A DNA stretch of 64,000 bases from 3107 sp001483205 (GTDB lineage Bacteria > Pseudomonadota > Alphaproteobacteria > Rhodobacterales > Rhodobacteraceae). The stretch lies in NCBI GenBank assembly GCA_964291375.2, contig OZ219810.1:62001-126000 (forward strand), in the 5' to 3' direction. This document shows, piece after piece, positions 60,904 to 64,000 of the stretch. Under the pieces are notes generated by a model that was given only the letters and a program-made list of their open reading frames with translations, ran no database searches and was not told where the DNA came from. The position numbers and the translations under genes are program-made. How positions within the stretch are numbered: the first letter of the stretch is position 1; each line of letters starts with the position of its first letter.

Positions 60904-61856
60904 TTCGAGTCCTCTGTCTGATACGCGGTTTGCGCCTGTTCATTGCTGACCGGGACGGCACCGCCGTTTTCGATTGCCCAGGTCGCGGTGGCCCTGATCC
61001 CCCCGAGCGGGAAGAAATGGACCTTCTCGATGCCGAAATCCGGATGCGCCGCCTTGTGCGCGGCAAGATCAGCGATGAACCGGTCAGGCTCGAAAGGCAG
61101 CATGAGTTTGGTCACGTCGCGGGCGCGTTTTTGCAGCACCCGCAAAGACGCCCCGACACCGCAGGCAATCGAGAACCGAATCAGCGTCTGAAGTTTGGCG
61201 GGCCCGGCGACGCCGATATGGATCGGCAGGCGAATCCCGGCGTCGCGAATCGCACTGGCCCAGGCGATCACCGGCCCGGCCTCGAAACAGAACTGGGTCG
61301 CCAGTGCCATCTCTGCATCGGTGGTTTCGCTGAACGCCTGCTTCCAGTGCAGCGCGCGCATGACATTGGCGTCAGAGCCGTCCGGGTCTATGTCCCGGTT
61401 GCCTTCCGGGTGCCCCGCCACATGCAGGTGCCGGAACCCGGCCTTATCAAACAGACCGGTTTCCAGCAGGCTGATTGAGCTGTCAAACGCCCCGTGCGGC
61501 TTGTCCACCCCCCCGGCCAGCAGCAGCGCCTGATCAACGCCCGCCTCGCCCTGATAGCGGGCGATCCAGTCTGCCAGCGTTGCGGCGTCCTTTATGATGC
61601 GGGCGGGGAAATGCGGCATGACGGCAAAGCCCTCGCCCGCGATCCGCCGTGCCGTCGCCACCATGTCGTCAATCGGCGTGCCTTCGATATGGGCGATGTA
61701 AACCCGTGTGCCCGCAGGCAAAAGCGCGCGGAAATCCGCCACCTTTTCCGCCGTGCGCGGCATGACCTCGATCGAATAGCCGTCCAGAAACGCCGCGACC
61801 TGCGGGTGGACGGGCCGGGCGGACGGCTCCGCGGGTTTCTTCCTGAGATTGAACAA
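60900..61856 (-). CDS. Methylenetetrahydrofolate reductase-like protein
   Basis: A 318-residue TIM-barrel protein related to MTHFR (MetF), which interconverts methylene- and methyl-tetrahydrofolate. Recognisable features are SIEVMPRTAEKV near the N-terminus, TRVYIAHIEG, LLLAGGVDKPHGAF, TQFCFEAGPVIAWA and HIGVAGPAKLQTLIR. It is coupled to the methyltransferase gene (ATGA overlap), so together they would channel methyl groups from B12-dependent demethylation to formyl-level one-carbon units. It may be a dedicated catabolic paralogue and not the biosynthetic metF. Confidence 0.85.
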   Translation of the reverse strand: MFNLRKKPAEPSARPVHPQVAAFLDGYSIEVMPRTAEKVADFRALLPAGTRVYIAHIEGTPIDDMVATARRIAGEGFAVMPHFPARIIKDAATLADWIARYQGEAGVDQALLLAGGVDKPHGAFDSSISLLETGLFDKAGFRHLHVAGHPEGNRDIDPDGSDANVMRALHWKQAFSETTDAEMALATQFCFEAGPVIAWASAIRDAGIRLPIHIGVAGPAKLQTLIRFSIACGVGASLRVLQKRARDVTKLMLPFEPDRFIADLAAHKAAHPDFGIEKVHFFPLGGIRATATWAIENGGAVPVSNEQAQTAYQTEDSK

Positions 61857-61883
61857 GGCCGTGTTCCTTAGTTGTTGCAGGCT

Positions 61884-62180
61884 TCAGGCCCAGCCATCAT
61901 TTGCGATCAGCCGCCTGATGCGGTCCGGGTCGAACTCTCTGTCGAGCCGCGCGGCCTCGGCTTTGGCGATCTCGGCAGGGTCGCCCTCGACCCCGAACGG
62001 CGCGGCCTTGCGCCACTCTGCCAGATAGGCGTCGGACTCCTTCGCACCCGCCTTCATTGCCGCGCGGTCTATGGCCTGTTCAAAGCGCTCGGGCAAGGGC
62101 ATTTTCGCGCCGCGCCGCCCCTTGCCAACAATGACCTGGGCCGGAATGTCCCGCCAATACACAATCGTCACATCGGGCAT
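61884..62180 (-). CDS. Small 'virulence factor' family protein (PF13769-like)
   Basis: A 98-residue protein beginning MPDVTIVYWRDIPAQVIVG, with LPERFEQAIDRAAMKAG and a terminal LDREFDPDRIRRLIANDGWA. This matches my memory of the short 'virulence factor' family usually found beside MTHFR-like and methyltransferase genes in Rhodobacterales; its biochemical role is unknown. GAGGA lies about ten bases before the ATG at 62180, so I reject the longer 125-residue ORF. It is 27 bp from the MTHFR-like start and leads the operon. Confidence 0.75.
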   Translation of the reverse strand: MPDVTIVYWRDIPAQVIVGKGRRGAKMPLPERFEQAIDRAAMKAGAKESDAYLAEWRKAAPFGVEGDPAEIAKAEAARLDREFDPDRIRRLIANDGWA

Positions 62181-62321
62181 GGCCAAGTCCTCGGGGGCCG
62201 GTTGGGGTCTCGGGGGTGTTCTACGCAAAACCGGTGGGGCGGTTTCGTCGATTTTCGACACTCGGCGCGTGGCGAGCGACGCGCGAAGACGATTCGGTGC
62301 GGGGTGCGGGCAGAGGGGGAT

Positions 62322-62345
62322 AAAGACCTCTGCATATTGGCGCGC
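62322..62345. repeat. Palindromic intergenic element, left-end copy 10
   Basis: AAAGACCTCTGCATATTGGC, then an interior that contains CCCGCCCGGTCGCAAGG at about 62359-62375, similar to family 2. It lies in the 225-bp gap between the small PF13769-like gene and the penicillin-binding protein gene. Confidence 0.7.
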
Positions 62346-62405
62346 TGACGGCCATGATCCCGCCCGGTCGCAAGGCCGTTCGCGCCTCTTCCCCGGCTCA
62401 GGGTG

Positions 62406-64000
62406 TCACTCGCCCCGGTTCACCCCGAACAACTCCAGCAGCAGGGTCTCGATTGCGCCGCCGATGCCCCCGGTGCGGTCGGCCCCCACGGTCCCCCCGG
62501 CACCGCCGCCGCGCGCCCCGCCCGGTTGCGCCGCCCTGCCAAACACCTGCCCCGGCTCAGGGGCGGCCATCGGCAGGGGGCGCACCCCGGTCCCTTCATG
62601 CACCCGGACCATGGTTTCGCGCCAGATGTCCGCGGGCAGCCCCCCGCCCGTGACCCCGCGAAGCGGCGTGTTGTCGTCATATCCCATCCACACCCCGGCC
62701 ACATAATCAGCGGTAAACCCGATGAACCAGGCATCGCGCGCGGCCTGGGTTGTGCCGGTTTTGCCCGCCGCCTGCCGACCATCGGGCAGGCGCGCCCGCC
62801 CGCCGGTGCCGTCCTCGACAACCCGGCTCATCATATATGTCAACTGACGGGCGGCGGCCCCGGAAATCACCCGCTCGCCGATCCCGCCGCTCTGTTCCAT
62901 CAGCGGCTCCCGATCCCCCTGAAGGCGCAGCTCCACCAACCCGTAAGGCGTTACCGAACTGCCGCCGTTCAGGATGCCCGCATAGGCCCCCGTCATCTCG
63001 ATCAGCGTTGCCTCTGACGCGCCAAGCGCCAGCGCCGGGCCATCCGCCAGATCACTGCCGATCCCGAAATCCGCCGCCACCGCGCGCACGGCATCGCGCC
63101 CCACGGCCTCAGACACCCGCACCGCGGCGGTATTCAGCGACCTGCCGAGCGCCTCGGTCAGCGTCACCGCCCCGCGCACCACCTCATCGCGATAGTTTTC
63201 CGGCGTCCACAGGCCGGAACCGGGCACATCAAGCGTCAGCGGAGAGGCATCCACAAGGTCATCCGCCCCATGGCCCAGATCAAGCGCGGCGGCATAGACA
63301 AAGGGCTTAAAGGTCGATCCGGTCTGCCTCTGCGCCTGAGTCGCCCGGTTGAACGCCCCGACGGCCCGGGTGTTCCGCCCGCCGACCATCGCCCGCACCG
63401 CCCCGTCCGCCGACATCACGACAATCGCCGCCTGCGCCTTTGACCCCTCGCGCACTTTTGTCTCAAACACATGGCGCATCGCGTCCTCGGCGGCGGTCTG
63501 GATGCGCTGGTCAAGCGTGGTCCGCAGGATCACATCCTCGGTGGTGTCGCGGGTCAGGAAATCCGGCCCGCGCCCCATCACCCAATCGGCGAAATACCCC
63601 CCGGCCCGCGCCGCCGCCGCCTGCGACAGCCCCGCCGGATCGGCCCGCGCCGCCGCAGCCCCGGCAGCACTCAGATAGCCCTGCTCCGCCATCAGCCGCA
63701 GCACGGTTGCCGCCCGGTCCTGCGCCCGCCCCAGATCATTCGTCGGTGCATAGCGGCTCGGGGCCACCAGAAGCCCGGCCAGCATCGCCGCCTGCGCCGG
63801 GCTGACCGCATTGGCCGACACGCCGAAATACCGTCGGCTGGCGGCCTCGAACCCGCGCGCCCCCGCCCCCAGAAACGCCCGGTTCAGATAGATGGTCAGA
63901 ATTTCGTCCTTGGTGAATTTCGCCTCCAGCGCCAGCGCATAGACCGCCTCGCGCGCCTTGCGCCACAGCGACCCTTTTCGGCAATCGGCCTCATATGCGG
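62406..64000 (-). CDS. Class A penicillin-binding protein, 3' part (runs off window)
   Basis: The in-frame sequence is open to the window end, so this is a 5'-truncated view of about 531 codons. It starts in the glycosyltransferase (GT51) domain (KFTKDEILTIYLNRAFLGAG, GFEAASRRYFG, SPAQAAMLAGLLVAP) and continues into the transpeptidase domain with the active-site serine in GSTFKPF, a GRSLNTAAVRV second motif and AGKTGTTQAARDAWF third motif. The enzyme polymerises and cross-links peptidoglycan outside the inner membrane. The C-terminus is Gly/Ala-rich (GGARGGGAGG). Best read as a PBP1A-type protein. Confidence 0.9.
   Translation of the reverse strand, partial: AYEADCRKGSLWRKAREAVYALALEAKFTKDEILTIYLNRAFLGAGARGFEAASRRYFGVSANAVSPAQAAMLAGLLVAPSRYAPTNDLGRAQDRAATVLRLMAEQGYLSAAGAAAARADPAGLSQAAAARAGGYFADWVMGRGPDFLTRDTTEDVILRTTLDQRIQTAAEDAMRHVFETKVREGSKAQAAIVVMSADGAVRAMVGGRNTRAVGAFNRATQAQRQTGSTFKPFVYAAALDLGHGADDLVDASPLTLDVPGSGLWTPENYRDEVVRGAVTLTEALGRSLNTAAVRVSEAVGRDAVRAVAADFGIGSDLADGPALALGASEATLIEMTGAYAGILNGGSSVTPYGLVELRLQGDREPLMEQSGGIGERVISGAAARQLTYMMSRVVEDGTGGRARLPDGRQAAGKTGTTQAARDAWFIGFTADYVAGVWMGYDDNTPLRGVTGGGLPADIWRETMVRVHEGTGVRPLPMAAPEPGQVFGRAAQPGGARGGGAGGTVGADRTGGIGGAIETLLLELFGVNRGE

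Noticed and set aside
63736..63984. 82-residue minus-strand frame at the window end
   Set aside because: It is out of frame with the penicillin-binding protein, whose true frame stays open to the edge and carries GT51 motifs.

Overview
The window looks like chromosomal DNA from a high-GC alphaproteobacterium, most likely a member of the Rhodobacterales. The evidence is gene content: a hutF/hutI-H-G-U histidine pathway, an NAD-dependent molybdenum formate dehydrogenase with fused FdsG-FdsB, a 'virulence factor'/MTHFR-like/methyltetrahydrofolate methyltransferase operon, and a soluble PhoR kinase. I see no tRNA, rRNA, CRISPR array or prophage.

Region 1 (1-32141, minus strand) is one enormous surface-protein gene of about 32 kb. 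It starts with a signal peptide at about 32.1 kb and ends at 141 with a short tail that resembles the last strands of an autotransporter beta-barrel. It holds many SwmB-type Ig, cadherin-like, Calx-beta and FnIII domains, eight copies of an unrecognised Cys/Trp module, and a 9.5 kb array of nearly identical 336-bp and 288-bp units. As written it is split into eight reading-frame pieces. Four of the frame breaks fall in the same ~25-nt segment of the 336-bp repeat, which suggests either repeat-driven assembly error or a recombination hot spot.

Region 2 (32.6-46.5 kb) is central metabolism: fdsA and a fused fdsGB (minus), a divergent TusA-like gene and aroQ (plus), then hutU-G-H-I and hutF (minus) and a divergent LysR regulator. 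The HutF/HutG route releases free formate, which the neighbouring formate dehydrogenase could oxidise to CO2 while making NADH.

Region 3 (46.6-51.5 kb) has an iron-type alcohol dehydrogenase, a PhoR-like sensor kinase, a complete IS427-type (IS5 family) insertion sequence with a -1 frameshift transposase, a gamma-carbonic-anhydrase-like protein and guanylate kinase.

Region 4 (51.8-59.6 kb) is a surface polysaccharide group: an O-antigen ligase/polymerase-like protein, a WecA-like phosphotransferase, two family-2 glycosyltransferases, a sulfotransferase and an AT-richer orphan gene.

Region 5 (59.9-64.0 kb) is a one-carbon operon (small PF13769-like protein, MTHFR-like protein, MtrH/AcsE-like methyltransferase) and the 3' part of a class A penicillin-binding protein that runs off the window.

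The intergenic spaces share several dispersed repeat families. The main one is a palindromic element ending in AAAGACCTCTGCATAAT, with at least ten full or partial copies, always outside genes. Two further hairpin families are mixed with it. I do not recognise these repeats as a named family.
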